A stretch of DNA of 64,000 nt from Bradyrhizobium sp. SZCCT0148 (GCF_018129985.1 NZ_JAFCKT010000001.1:1116001-1180000); one strand, 5' to 3'. Numbered from the stretch's first letter, positions 53,139 to 61,968 are shown. A program made the numbers and translations. The notes: generated by a model from the sequence alone, not told the origin.

Positions 53139-53219
53139 ATGATCACCGTCGCCACCAGCTATTTTTGGTATTTTAGCTACGACAGCTCGCTGGCGGCAGG
53201 AGGATCGCGCTCAATCTGA
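53139..53219 (+). CDS. Aromatic attenuator leader peptide, 26 residues
   Basis: ATG at 53139 opens a 26-codon frame with TSYFWYFSYDSSLAAGG in the middle: six of seven consecutive residues are Tyr, Phe or Trp. It ends at TGA 53217, 24 bases before the terminator hairpin. A ribosome short of charged aromatic tRNA would stall at 53160-53180 and leave the antiterminator arm CTGGCGGC (53190-53197) free. There is no ribosome site upstream, in keeping with a leaderless message. This is a leader peptide, not a working enzyme. Confidence 0.85.
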   Translation: MITVATSYFWYFSYDSSLAAGGSRSI

Positions 53220-53267
53220 ATATTGAAGCAAACGTCCGAACAAGCCGCCAGACCTGGCGGCTTTTTT
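53190..53267 (+). terminator. Transcription attenuator of the DAHP synthase gene
   Basis: Terminator stem AGCCGCCA-GACC-TGGCGGCT (53243-53262) followed by TTTTTT. The upstream sequence CTGGCGGC at 53190-53197, inside the leader frame, repeats the right arm of the terminator exactly and so can pair instead with its left arm (GCCGCCAG, 53244-53251) to form the antiterminator. This is the classical ribosome-mediated attenuation layout. Confidence 0.85.
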
Positions 53268-53303
53268 ATTGGCCGGCAGGTTCGAAACAAACAGGAGCCC
53301 GCC

Positions 53304-54389
53304 GTGCTGAGCACGACCGACGATCTTCGTATCCGAGAACTGAAAGAGCTGAGCACGCCGGAAGAGGTGATGCAGGAAGTCCCGCGCACGCTCACCGCGA
53401 CGCGGGTAGTGATGGCCTCGCGCAACGCCATCCACGCCATTCTGGCCGGCCAGGACGACCGCCTGCTGGTCGTTGTCGGCCCCTGCTCTGTGCATGACCC
53501 CAAAGCTGCGCTCGACTATGCCGAGCGCCTGGCGAGCTTGCGCGAAGAGCTCTCCGACCAGCTCGAAATCGTGATGCGGGTCTATTTCGAGAAGCCGCGC
53601 ACCACCGTCGGCTGGAAGGGCCTGATCAACGATCCCGATCTGGACGGCAGCTTCGACATCAACAAGGGCCTGAGGCTGGCGCGCAACGTGCTGTCAGCTG
53701 TGAACAATCTCGGCCTGCCCGCCGGCACGGAATTCCTCGACATGACGACGCCGCAATACATCGCAGACCTCGTATCCTGGGCGGCCATCGGCGCTCGCAC
53801 GACCGAGAGCCAGATTCATCGCGAGCTGGCCTCGGGCCTGTCCTGTCCGGTCGGCTTCAAGAACGGCACGGATGGCAATGTGCGGATCGCAGCAGACGCC
53901 GTGAAGTCGGCCGCGCATCCGCACCACTTCATGGCCGTGACCAAGCTCGGCCGCTCGGCGATCGCTTCGACCGCAGGCAACGAGGACTGCCACATCATCC
54001 TGCGCGGCGGCAGCAAGCCGAACTACGACGCGGCAAGTGTGGCGGCGGCCTGCAACGAGCTGACCAAATCCGGCGTCGCACCGCTGGTGATGGTGGATGC
54101 CAGCCACGCCAATTCGCACAAGAAGCCCGAGAACCAGCCGCTGGTGATGGCCGACATCGCCGGTCAGATCTCCGGCGGCGAGAACCGCATCATGGGCGTG
54201 ATGATCGAGAGCAACCTCGTTGCCGGGCGCCAGGACGTCGTGCCGGGCAAGCCGCTCGTCTACGGCCAGAGCATCACCGATGGCTGCATCGATTGGGCAA
54301 CCACCGCGACCGTGCTCGAGCAGCTTGCCGACGCGGTGGAGGTCCGCCGCAACCTCCGCGGAGCGGGCCTGCACGAGCGGTCGGCATAG
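53304..54389 (+). CDS. aroG: 3-deoxy-7-phosphoheptulonate (DAHP) synthase, class I
   Basis: 361 residues; joins PEP and erythrose 4-phosphate in the first step of the shikimate pathway. Signatures: VVVGPCSVHDPKAALDYAER, RVYFEKPRTTVGWKGLINDP, DGSFDINKGLRLARNVL, GFKNGTDGNVRIAADAV, VMVDASHANSHKKPENQ. It belongs to the AroF/G/H group. GTG start at 53304 with AGGAG upstream. Control by the aromatic leader upstream fits the pathway. The paralogue (F, G or H) cannot be fixed, so the symbol is by family. Confidence 0.93.
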   Translation: MLSTTDDLRIRELKELSTPEEVMQEVPRTLTATRVVMASRNAIHAILAGQDDRLLVVVGPCSVHDPKAALDYAERLASLREELSDQLEIVMRVYFEKPRTTVGWKGLINDPDLDGSFDINKGLRLARNVLSAVNNLGLPAGTEFLDMTTPQYIADLVSWAAIGARTTESQIHRELASGLSCPVGFKNGTDGNVRIAADAVKSAAHPHHFMAVTKLGRSAIASTAGNEDCHIILRGGSKPNYDAASVAAACNELTKSGVAPLVMVDASHANSHKKPENQPLVMADIAGQISGGENRIMGVMIESNLVAGRQDVVPGKPLVYGQSITDGCIDWATTATVLEQLADAVEVRRNLRGAGLHERSA

Positions 54390-54459
54390 CGGATGACGCG
54401 ACGCAGCGTCGATCGCGGGACTGGCTATCAACCTCTCCCTGTCGGGGAGAGGTTGAGCC

Positions 54460-54723
54460 TCAGCAGCCGCGGCAGATGCTCTTGATCTTCTTGTCGAGCG
54501 CCTGGTTTTCCTTGCTGAGCGGATCGTTCGGATCGCTCAAATTCTTTTCATTCGGCACGTCGCTGGCGCGCGGCTGACGATGACCGACGGGTGCAGACGG
54601 CAGAGAGCCCGCCGACTGCCCGGACGTGGCGCCGCCTGACGTTGATCCCTTGCTCCCGGTCTGCGCGACCGCCGCGCCACCGAGCAAGACCGCGAGCGAT
54701 GCTGCCACGATGATCTTCTTCAT
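54460..54723 (-). CDS. Small exported protein, 87 residues
   Basis: Signal peptide MKKIIVAASLAVLLGGAAVA, cleavage before QTGSKG, then a Gly/Ser/Thr-rich stretch and a charged tail ending DKKIKSICRGC. GGAGGCGAG before the ATG at 54723. Exported, otherwise unknown; the two cysteines near the end (CRGC) may bind metal or form a disulphide. Confidence 0.7.
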   Translation of the reverse strand: MKKIIVAASLAVLLGGAAVAQTGSKGSTSGGATSGQSAGSLPSAPVGHRQPRASDVPNEKNLSDPNDPLSKENQALDKKIKSICRGC

Positions 54724-54767
54724 GTCTCGCCTCCATTCCTCAAACCAGCGTCGCCCGCTTTCACCGC

Positions 54768-55862
54768 TCACGTTCCGGGCGGGTAGAGATGAACGTCGCC
54801 GCAATAATCGACGATACGATAGCGCGTTTCGGTGTCGGCATCACGCGCGTCAGGTGCGGTATTTTGCTCCGCCAACACGTAGTTCGGTCCGACCGGCGAC
54901 TTCCCGGCACCGCCGGGAATATCGATGACATAGTCGGGCTGACAGAGCCCCGACACCCGCCCCCGCAACTGCCGCATCAGGTCCTGCCCCTCCGCCAGGG
55001 TCGTCCGCAGATGGGCGGTGCCCGGCGCGAGATCGCCGTGATGCAGATAATAGGGCTTGATCCGGCATTCGACGAAAGCTCGCATCAAATCCGACAGAGC
55101 GGCGACGTTGTCATTGACCCCGCGCAAGAGCACGGACTGGCTCACCAGCGGAATGCCGGAATCGACGAGCCGCGCGCAGGCGGCGCGCGCCGTTTCCGTC
55201 AATTCCCGCGCATGGTTGACATGCACGGCCACCCAGGTGGTCGCACCCTCGACCTTGAGCGCCGCGACCATCTCGTTGCTGATCCGCGCGGGATCGGCGA
55301 CCGGCACCCGTGTGTGAAGGCGGATGATCTTGACGTGATCGATCGCCGCGAGTTCGGCCATGATCTCGCCCATCCGGCGCGGCGACAGCATGAGGGGATC
55401 GCCGCCGGTCAAGATCACTTCCCAGATCTCGTGATGCGAACGGATGTAGTCGATCGCCGCGCGATAGGCGTTGTCCGACAGCGCATTCTCCTTGCCGGGG
55501 CCGACCATCTCGCGGCGGAAGCAGAAGCGGCAATAGACCGCGCAGACGTGAACGAGCTTGAACAACACACGATCGGGATAGCGGTGCACGATGCCGGAGA
55601 CCGGCGAGTTCGGATGATCTCCGATCGGATCGGCATCCTCGCCCGGCTGCATCTCCAATTCGCTTGCACTCGGAACAAACTGAAGGGCGATGGGATCGTC
55701 GGGGTCGGACGGATCAATCAGTTCGACCAGTGCCGGCGTGATTGCCAAGGCATAGCGTGCGGCAACGCGCTCGAGCGCCGGCAGCGCTGCTGCGGGCGCC
55801 AGACCTTCGGCGACGAGCTCAGCCGGCTCGCGCAGAGTGCGTGCAGGGTTCGTTTTCGTCAT
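54768..55862 (-). CDS. epmB: EF-P (R)-beta-lysine 2,3-aminomutase-like protein
   Basis: 364 residues, radical SAM. The cluster motif is CAVYCRFCFRRE (CxxxCxxC), followed by WEVILTGGDPLMLSPRRMGE and the PLP/lysine region near VSQSVLLRGVNDN and QPDYVIDIPGGAGK. It converts lysine to (R)-beta-lysine for attachment to EF-P. Overlaps epmA by the ATGA of 55859-55862. Its closeness to efp supports the call over a free lysine aminomutase. Confidence 0.92.
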   Translation of the reverse strand: MTKTNPARTLREPAELVAEGLAPAAALPALERVAARYALAITPALVELIDPSDPDDPIALQFVPSASELEMQPGEDADPIGDHPNSPVSGIVHRYPDRVLFKLVHVCAVYCRFCFRREMVGPGKENALSDNAYRAAIDYIRSHHEIWEVILTGGDPLMLSPRRMGEIMAELAAIDHVKIIRLHTRVPVADPARISNEMVAALKVEGATTWVAVHVNHARELTETARAACARLVDSGIPLVSQSVLLRGVNDNVAALSDLMRAFVECRIKPYYLHHGDLAPGTAHLRTTLAEGQDLMRQLRGRVSGLCQPDYVIDIPGGAGKSPVGPNYVLAEQNTAPDARDADTETRYRIVDYCGDVHLYPPGT

Positions 55863-56923
55863 GTCGCAGAAAATACTTCATTGGCAGGTGGCGTCCAAAC
55901 CACCTGATCGATCCGCGATGCGCCGCTTGCCAGCATCACCAGCCGGTCGAGGCCAAGCGCGACACCGCTCGCCTCCGGCATTGCGGCGACCGCGGCCAGA
56001 AAATCCTCGTCGAGCGGATAGGCTTCCCCGTAGCGGCGCTGCTTCTCCGTCATCGATTCCGTAAAGCGCTTTCGAAGCTCTCCGGCATCGGTCAGTTCCC
56101 CAAAGCCGTTGGCGAGTTCGACGCCGCAGGCGTAGACCTCGAAGCGCTCGGCGACCCTGGGATCGTCAGTCTTCACCCGAGCCAACGCCGCCTCGGGAGA
56201 TGGGTATTCGAACAAGATGGTCAAACGCCCCTGCCCCAGATGCGGCTCAACATGTTCGACCAGGACCTTGCTGAAGATATCCGACCAGGTGTCGTCCCCG
56301 GCCACACGGACCTTGCCGCTGGCCGCCTCAGCCAGCGCGGCACCGTTACCCTCGCCGTCCCTGATTGTCGACAGCAGGTCGATGCCGGCAAACCGTTCGA
56401 AGGCGCCCGCGACGGTCAGGAGCTCGGGCTCGGCGAAGGGATCGGCGGTCCGGCCGCGGAACGAGAAGGTCCCGATGCTGGTCGCCTGCGCGGCGCGGGC
56501 GATGACGACGACGCAATCGGCCATGATGGCGTCATAGGAGGCGCCCGCCCGATACCATTCCAGCATGGTGAATTCGGGCAGATGCAGGTCGCCGCGCTCG
56601 CGGTCCCGGAACACCCGGGCAAGCTCGAAAATCCGCGTCTCGCCCGCCGCCAGCAGCTTCTTGCAAGCGAATTCGGGCGAAGTCCGCAAATATCGGCTGG
56701 CCCGGCTGCCGTCCGGCCGCATGATCTCGGTCCGGGGGGCATGCAGATGGGTCTCGTTGCCCGGGGAAACCTGGAGGATGGAGGTTTCGACCTCCACGAA
56801 CCCCTGCTCGGCAAAAAAGCCCCTGAGCGCCCCGGTAATGGCACTCCTGGCCTGCAAAAACGGCCGGCGATCAAGGTGCCTGCCAGGCGACCAGAATGGT
56901 GAGATGGGCTTGTCCCCAGCCAT
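55859..56923 (-). CDS. epmA: EF-P lysine ligase (PoxA/GenX)
   Basis: 354 residues, a class II lysyl-tRNA synthetase catalytic core without the anticodon-binding domain. Motif 2 region FELARVFRDRERGDLHLPEF and motif 3 GVALGLDRLVMLASGASRID are clear. It ligates beta-lysine to a conserved EF-P lysine. First gene of epmA-epmB, divergent from efp across a 162-bp gap. Confidence 0.94.
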   Translation of the reverse strand: MAGDKPISPFWSPGRHLDRRPFLQARSAITGALRGFFAEQGFVEVETSILQVSPGNETHLHAPRTEIMRPDGSRASRYLRTSPEFACKKLLAAGETRIFELARVFRDRERGDLHLPEFTMLEWYRAGASYDAIMADCVVVIARAAQATSIGTFSFRGRTADPFAEPELLTVAGAFERFAGIDLLSTIRDGEGNGAALAEAASGKVRVAGDDTWSDIFSKVLVEHVEPHLGQGRLTILFEYPSPEAALARVKTDDPRVAERFEVYACGVELANGFGELTDAGELRKRFTESMTEKQRRYGEAYPLDEDFLAAVAAMPEASGVALGLDRLVMLASGASRIDQVVWTPPANEVFSAT

Positions 56924-57085
56924 TACCCGACCGCCCCAGGTTCGAGCAAAATGCTGGCATCTAACGGCAAAATCAGTATGTTGCGGCCCGAAACGGGTGC
57001 CGCGGTCTGATTTGAGGCCCCAGGTCCTCCATCAATTTGATCACGTCCTGGCCGGTGCCGGGCCAAGCAAGCAGGAAATATAGCT

Positions 57086-57652
57086 TTGAGAGTCATCGCC
57101 AGTTCTATCCGCAAGGGCAACGTGATCGAGCAAGACGGCAAGCTTTATGTCGTCGTGAGCGCCGAGAACATCCATCCCGGCAAGGGCACCCCGGTCAGCC
57201 AGATCGAAATGCGCCGAATCTCGGACGGGGTAAAGATCTCCGAACGCTACAAGACCACCGACCAGGTCGAAAAGGCCACGATCGAGGAGCGCAACTACAC
57301 CTTCCTGTATGAAGATGGCGACGGCTACCACTTCATGAACCCGGAGACCTACGATCAGGTCCAGGTTTCCAAGGACGTTGTCGGCGACGCGGCCGCGTAT
57401 CTGCAACCGGACATGACCGTCAAGCTGTCGACCCACGATGTCAACGTGGTCTCGCTCGCGCTGCCGCAGCGTGTGACTTTGGAAGTGGTCGAGACCGAGC
57501 CGGTGACCAAGGGCCAGACCGCCTCGTCGTCGTACAAGCCGGCCGTGCTCTCCAACGGCGTGCGCACCACCGTGCCGCCGCACATCGCCGTCGGCACCCG
57601 CATCGTGGTCATGACCGAAGACGGCTCCTACTCCGAACGCGCCAAGGACTGA
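57086..57652 (+). CDS. efp: Elongation factor P
   Basis: 188 residues with KOW-like, OB and C-terminal domains: [66 protein letters not shown]. The lysine in HPGKGTP (Lys33) is the modification target of EpmA/EpmB. EF-P relieves ribosome stalling at polyproline. The start is TTG at 57086, with AGGAA 8-9 bases upstream, a weak codon that may lower expression. Confidence 0.96.
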   Translation: MRVIASSIRKGNVIEQDGKLYVVVSAENIHPGKGTPVSQIEMRRISDGVKISERYKTTDQVEKATIEERNYTFLYEDGDGYHFMNPETYDQVQVSKDVVGDAAAYLQPDMTVKLSTHDVNVVSLALPQRVTLEVVETEPVTKGQTASSSYKPAVLSNGVRTTVPPHIAVGTRIVVMTEDGSYSERAKD

Positions 57653-57697
57653 CGGGGAACAGAGCGAGCGCAACAGGTACCGCCGGGGGGCGAGACA

Positions 57698-59299
57698 GTG
57701 GTTGGGAAGGGTTTCCGCTTCGTCTCGCTGCTCCTGGCGTCGCTTTCGCTCCTCAGCACCACTCCACTCGCTGCGGATGAATTCCGCAGCCCCTCGCTCA
57801 CGGCCCTGCGCGTCGACTGGCGCGCAGCGCTCGACCAGCTCCGCACCGAGATCAACAGCCGCCCAAGGGTGGCGGGCGATTTCGTCTTTGCACCTCGCCG
57901 TTCGGTGCCGCGCTACGATCCGCGCGCGACGCCGGCACTGGTGCAACTTAACGCGGTCTCGTCGCGATTCTTCACCGGCATCACCCGCAGTCCCGTGCCC
58001 GTGCTGCTGCCGTTCGATGCCGCCGCTTACCTCGAGGCGCAGCGAGGCGGCGCGCCCGCGACGCTTGCGCTGTCGCGCTACCAGGCGGACTTCAATCCCG
58101 TTGACATGTTCGATGCCGGTCCCGCCGGCTACAGCGCGACCTTCTCGCTCGAGCCCGGCGCCGGCGACGGCATGCCGGCCCGGGTGTTCACGAGGCCGGT
58201 CGAAGTGCAGATTACAGGCTCGGCGCTCGTCTACGACATCGCCGATCCCGCCGGCGGCAAGGGCGAGCCAATCAAGCCGCTCGCGACGATCTACCCGGAC
58301 TTGCGCAGGTTCATCCGGGAAGGCTATGTCCGTTACGCCTTCACCCGTTTCGGCGTCGCCTATGTGGTGTCGATCCAATGCCTCGACAGCGTTGCCAGGC
58401 CACGGCGGCTGGCCTGCAGGGAAGCCTCTCCGGTCGCCGAGCGCTTCCTGAAGGCCCTGCGTGTCGCCGGCGGCCAACGCATGCGGCCATTGACGGACAT
58501 CGCCTCCAACATCCTCGATCGTCCGGCTGGGCGCTCACCGGACTTCAGCTACCGGCCGAGCGGCGACATCATCCCGAACACCGGTTATCGCAAGCAGGGC
58601 GGCCATCCCGACGCCATGGCCTATGCACAAATCCGCTTTCCGCTCGAGAAGGCTCCTGCCTTCGTCCGCTCGCAATCCTATGCCAAGCGCGACAAGAGTG
58701 AGAGCACGACCGCCTATCCCTGGCGCGACAATTTCTGCGAATCCCGCAGTTTCGAGGTCTGGCAATGCGCAGGCGGTTACGGCCATCAGGGCGAGGATAT
58801 CCGCGCCGCCGACTGCCCGCCGCCCGGCGAAGGCCGCGAGCCCTGCGATCCCAAGCAGCGCGCCGTCGTCGCCGTGCGCGATGCCATCGTGATCCGCGCG
58901 TCCAAGGACCAGGCCGCGACGCTTCAGGTCAACAGCCGCACCGAACACATCCGCTTCCGCTACATGCACATGAATCCGCATGCCATGAACGCCGATGGCG
59001 TGCTCAATGGCCGCCTCGTCACCGAAGGCGAGAAGATCGGTGTGATCTCGAACTATCTCGACCATCCCGCCGGCACCTCGATGCATCTGCATTTCGATGT
59101 GCAGGTGTTTACGCGCGACGGCTGGATCTGGGTCAGCCCCTACGTCACGCTGGTCTCTGCTTACGAACGCCTGATCCGCGCCCGCGGCCGCGAGGTCGGC
59201 CCGGAGATCGCGGTCACGACGCAGCCGGTCGCACATGCGCTGCCCGAGGACGTGATGAAGCCAGACCTCCGCGAGGGGGCAGGCGGCGAAGAGAATTGA
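57698..59299 (+). CDS. M23 family metallopeptidase
   Basis: 533 residues, exported by an N-terminal signal peptide (FVSLLLASLSLLSTTPLAAD). After a long N-terminal region the LytM fold carries GHQGEDIRA (HxGxD-like) and MHLHFDVQV (HxH). It probably cuts peptidoglycan cross-links or acts as an amidase activator. The GTG start at 57698 has GGGGGG nearby. It lies 45 bp after efp, possibly co-transcribed. Confidence 0.86.
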   Translation: MVGKGFRFVSLLLASLSLLSTTPLAADEFRSPSLTALRVDWRAALDQLRTEINSRPRVAGDFVFAPRRSVPRYDPRATPALVQLNAVSSRFFTGITRSPVPVLLPFDAAAYLEAQRGGAPATLALSRYQADFNPVDMFDAGPAGYSATFSLEPGAGDGMPARVFTRPVEVQITGSALVYDIADPAGGKGEPIKPLATIYPDLRRFIREGYVRYAFTRFGVAYVVSIQCLDSVARPRRLACREASPVAERFLKALRVAGGQRMRPLTDIASNILDRPAGRSPDFSYRPSGDIIPNTGYRKQGGHPDAMAYAQIRFPLEKAPAFVRSQSYAKRDKSESTTAYPWRDNFCESRSFEVWQCAGGYGHQGEDIRAADCPPPGEGREPCDPKQRAVVAVRDAIVIRASKDQAATLQVNSRTEHIRFRYMHMNPHAMNADGVLNGRLVTEGEKIGVISNYLDHPAGTSMHLHFDVQVFTRDGWIWVSPYVTLVSAYERLIRARGREVGPEIAVTTQPVAHALPEDVMKPDLREGAGGEEN

Positions 59300-59381
59300 G
59301 AGCTTGCTCGCCTCCAAACAAGGGGCACAGCAATATGCAGTCGCGGACACCGCTGGCTCGAACGAACAAGGGATCGGGTTG

Positions 59382-60368
59382 ATGAGTGTCGGACTGCTTG
59401 GGCTTCTCGACGATATCGCGGCGATTGCAAAGGTGGCAGCGGCATCGCTCGACGACGTGGCGGGCCAGGCTGCCAAAGCGGGCGCAAAGGCGGCCGGCGT
59501 GGTCATCGACGACGCAGCCGTCACGCCGAACTACGTCATCGGCTTTGCCGCAAAGCGCGAACTGCCGATCGTCGGCAAGATTGCGGTCGGATCGCTGCGC
59601 AACAAATTGCTGATTCTGCTGCCCGTTGCCCTGCTGCTCGGATATTTCCTTCCTACCGCGGTGACCCCGCTGCTCATGCTGGGCGGCGCCTTTCTCTGCT
59701 ACGAAGGCGCCGAGAAGGTGCTCGAAGCCGTGATGCCCCATCATGCGCACCACGAGGCCCAGCTCCAGCCGACGGCGGCGGATGCCGGGTCGGTCGAGGA
59801 CGAAAAGGTCGCGAGCGCCATCAAGACGGATTTCATTCTGTCGGCGGAGATCATGGCGATCACGCTGGCGGCTATCCCCGCAGGCAATATCTGGACCCAG
59901 GCATTGGTGCTGGCTTTGGTCGGCTTCGGTATCACGGTCGGTGTCTATGGCGTCGTGGCCCTGATCGTGAAGGCGGACGATGCCGGCGTGGCCCTCGCGC
60001 GCTACGACGGGACCTCCTTCATTGGCGCAGGGATCCGCTCGCTTGGACGCGCACTCGTCCGCGGCATGCCTGTCTTCCTGGCGGTGCTGAGTGCCATCGG
60101 CACCGCCGCCATGATCTGGGTTGGCGGCGGCATCATCCTGCACGGCATCGAAAAATACGGTCCGCCCATGGTCGGCCGCATGGTCCATGCTGCAACCGAG
60201 GCTGCCGCGCACGCCCTGCCCTTCGTTGCCGGCATCGTCGAATGGTCGGTCGAGGCGGCCATCTCAGGGATCGTTGGATTGCTTGTCGGCGCGGTTGCGA
60301 TTCCGGCGGTCCAATATGGAGTCTCGCCGGCTTGGAAACGCTTGAAGGGCTTGCGGCAGCAAGCCTGA
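59382..60368 (+). CDS. DUF808 family membrane protein (YedI-like)
   Basis: 328 residues: MSVGLLGLLDDIAAIAKVAA, SLDDVAGQAAKAGAKAAGVV, IDDAAVTPNYVIGFAAKREL, PIVGKIAVGSLRNKLLILLP. This is the DUF808 pattern, with about six membrane segments after the soluble N-terminus. Role unknown. Start at 59382. Confidence 0.9.
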   Translation: MSVGLLGLLDDIAAIAKVAAASLDDVAGQAAKAGAKAAGVVIDDAAVTPNYVIGFAAKRELPIVGKIAVGSLRNKLLILLPVALLLGYFLPTAVTPLLMLGGAFLCYEGAEKVLEAVMPHHAHHEAQLQPTAADAGSVEDEKVASAIKTDFILSAEIMAITLAAIPAGNIWTQALVLALVGFGITVGVYGVVALIVKADDAGVALARYDGTSFIGAGIRSLGRALVRGMPVFLAVLSAIGTAAMIWVGGGIILHGIEKYGPPMVGRMVHAATEAAAHALPFVAGIVEWSVEAAISGIVGLLVGAVAIPAVQYGVSPAWKRLKGLRQQA

Positions 60369-60381
60369 GCGCTACCGGCTA

Positions 60382-60885
60382 TTATTCAAGCAACGTCGTA
60401 AGCTGCGCGCCCTCGTCGGCCACGAACACCGCGATCAATTCCGCGGGCTCGGTCAGGCTCGCGTTGGCCGAGACGAGATGTGTCGAGCCCGGCGGCTCGA
60501 AGAAGGATTGGCCGACACCGAACGTCTCGACAGGACCGCCGCCGAGCTGCGAGCGGATCTCGCCCTTGGTGATGTAGGCGGTCACCGATCCGGCGTGACG
60601 ATGCGGGCGCGAGAATCCGCCAGGGCCATAGGTCACGCGCACGATGGTGACGCGCTTGCCCGGCACGTTCGGCAAGGCGTAGGAGCCGATTGGTTCGACC
60701 TTGTCGAGCGGCGAGCTCTCCGCCGCCGTGTTGCAGAGCGGCGCCAGCGCGCCGGAGACGGCATCCATCGTCAGCGGCAGCATCTTGCCGATCGCAAATG
60801 CGCAGGCAAGTCCTGCGACGACGGCGAGCGCCGTCGAACGTGATGGCGCCGGCCGTTGCACGGCAGATAGGTTCATTGCTGTCAT
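60382..60885 (-). CDS. Membrane-anchored cupin domain protein
   Basis: 167 residues. An N-terminal membrane anchor (ALAVVAGLACAFAIGKMLPL) and a cupin barrel: VTYGPGGFSRPHRHAGSVTA has the HxH metal site, GQSFFEPPGSTHLVSA the second motif. Co-oriented with the AhpD-like gene, 21 bp downstream. Start 60885 follows GGAGG; ATG at 60897 would overlap that site. Likely MarR-controlled. Confidence 0.85.
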   Translation of the reverse strand: MTAMNLSAVQRPAPSRSTALAVVAGLACAFAIGKMLPLTMDAVSGALAPLCNTAAESSPLDKVEPIGSYALPNVPGKRVTIVRVTYGPGGFSRPHRHAGSVTAYITKGEIRSQLGGGPVETFGVGQSFFEPPGSTHLVSANASLTEPAELIAVFVADEGAQLTTLLE

Positions 60886-60906
60886 CGTAACCTCCATTCG
60901 TGCTGG

Positions 60907-61386
60907 TCAGGATGCCGCGGCATTCGCGGCCACCGGCCGCGGCGCCGGCGTCCAGCGAAACGCCGCGCCGAAACGGTTCCAGACGTTGATTGAAGCGACC
61001 GCCGAGGTCAGGTACATCAGCTCGGTCTCGGAGAACTCCCGGGCAGCTTCGGCATAGACGTCCTCGCCCACGCCGTCGGGTAGCAAGGTCAGCGCCTCAG
61101 CCCAGGCCAGCGCCGCGCGCTCGCGCGGCGAGAAGATCGGCGCCTCGCGCCAGACCGCGACCAGATGGAGCTTGTCGACGGGCACGCCGATCTGTTCCGA
61201 CAGCAGGACATGGTGCTGCACGCAGAAGGCACAGCCGTTGATCTGCGAGGCGCGCAGCTTGACGAGCTCGAGAAGCTGCTTGTCGAGGCCGGCCTTGGCC
61301 GCAAGCTGGCCCAGCGCGAGCACCAGATCATACGCATCGGACGCGATCTGCTTGAACTCCTCGTATTCACTGCGGGCATGTGACAT
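60907..61386 (-). CDS. Carboxymuconolactone decarboxylase/AhpD-like protein
   Basis: 159 residues, helical: LVKLRASQINGCAFCVQHHV has the CxxC-x3-H AhpD-type active site, then EQIGVPVDKLHLVAVWREAP and YLTSAVASINVWNRFGAAFR. Such proteins act as thiol peroxidase partners in hydroperoxide defence. Divergent from the MarR gene whose operators cover the gap, so likely oxidant- or ligand-induced together with the cupin gene. Confidence 0.9.
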   Translation of the reverse strand: MSHARSEYEEFKQIASDAYDLVLALGQLAAKAGLDKQLLELVKLRASQINGCAFCVQHHVLLSEQIGVPVDKLHLVAVWREAPIFSPRERAALAWAEALTLLPDGVGEDVYAEAAREFSETELMYLTSAVASINVWNRFGAAFRWTPAPRPVAANAAAS

Positions 61387-61405
61387 TGCCTTCCACCTCG
61401 TCTAA

Positions 61406-61440
61406 TATAAGATTGCTTACATCTTATAAGAGCTCTTATA
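61406..61440. promoter_or_regulatory. Nested palindromic operator of the MarR regulator
   Basis: Two overlapping sites: TATAAGAT-N7-ATCTTATA (61406-61428) and the perfect 16-bp palindrome TATAAGAGCTCTTATA (61425-61440). The last base of the second is the first base of the MarR start codon. They fill most of the 53-bp gap to the divergent AhpD-like gene (61386), fitting a MarR operator that shuts both genes. Confidence 0.75.
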
Positions 61441-61961
61441 TGTTACGCAAGACACCGAACATCACGAGATCGAAATCCCGGGGCAAGACCGCCGAGCCTG
61501 GTCCCGTTCAGGTGCCCGCCCCGGGCGAAGGCAAGCGCGGCGAGCAAGGCTATCTCGGTTATCTCCTGCGCCAGGCCCATGCCGCGGTCCGCCTGACGAT
61601 GGAGCGGACGCTTGCAGACCTCGGCGTGACATCGCCGCAATTTGCGGTGTTGACGATGCTGAATGCCTATCCGGGCCTGTCGGGCGCCGACGTGGCCCGT
61701 CTCACGTTCCTCACTCCGCAAACGGTCGGGGTCATCATCCGCAATCTCGAGCGCGACGGCGCGATCGTGATGACGCCTCACCCGGTCCACGGTCGTATCC
61801 AGCAATGGGCGCTGACCAAGCGCGGAACGACGTTATTGATGGCCTGCAGGGAACGCGTGATCGCGCTGGAGAAGCGCCTGGCTGGCGGCCTCGACGCCAA
61901 GGCCGAGGCGAGCGTTCGCCGCTGGCTCGCCAGCGTCGCGAAGGAGTTGCAGGAAGACTAG
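61440..61961 (+). CDS. MarR family transcriptional regulator
   Basis: 173 residues: the MarR winged helix with helix RLTMERTLADLGVTSPQFAV, the wing/recognition part ADVARLTFLTPQTVGVIIRN, LERDGAIVMTPHPVHGRIQQ, and a dimerisation end. A 40-residue basic, disordered N-terminus is an extra. No cysteine lies at the usual OhrR redox position, so a small-molecule ligand is more likely than oxidant sensing, though the target gene is AhpD-like. Confidence 0.9.
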   Translation: MLRKTPNITRSKSRGKTAEPGPVQVPAPGEGKRGEQGYLGYLLRQAHAAVRLTMERTLADLGVTSPQFAVLTMLNAYPGLSGADVARLTFLTPQTVGVIIRNLERDGAIVMTPHPVHGRIQQWALTKRGTTLLMACRERVIALEKRLAGGLDAKAEASVRRWLASVAKELQED

Positions 61962-61968
61962 GGGAGGA

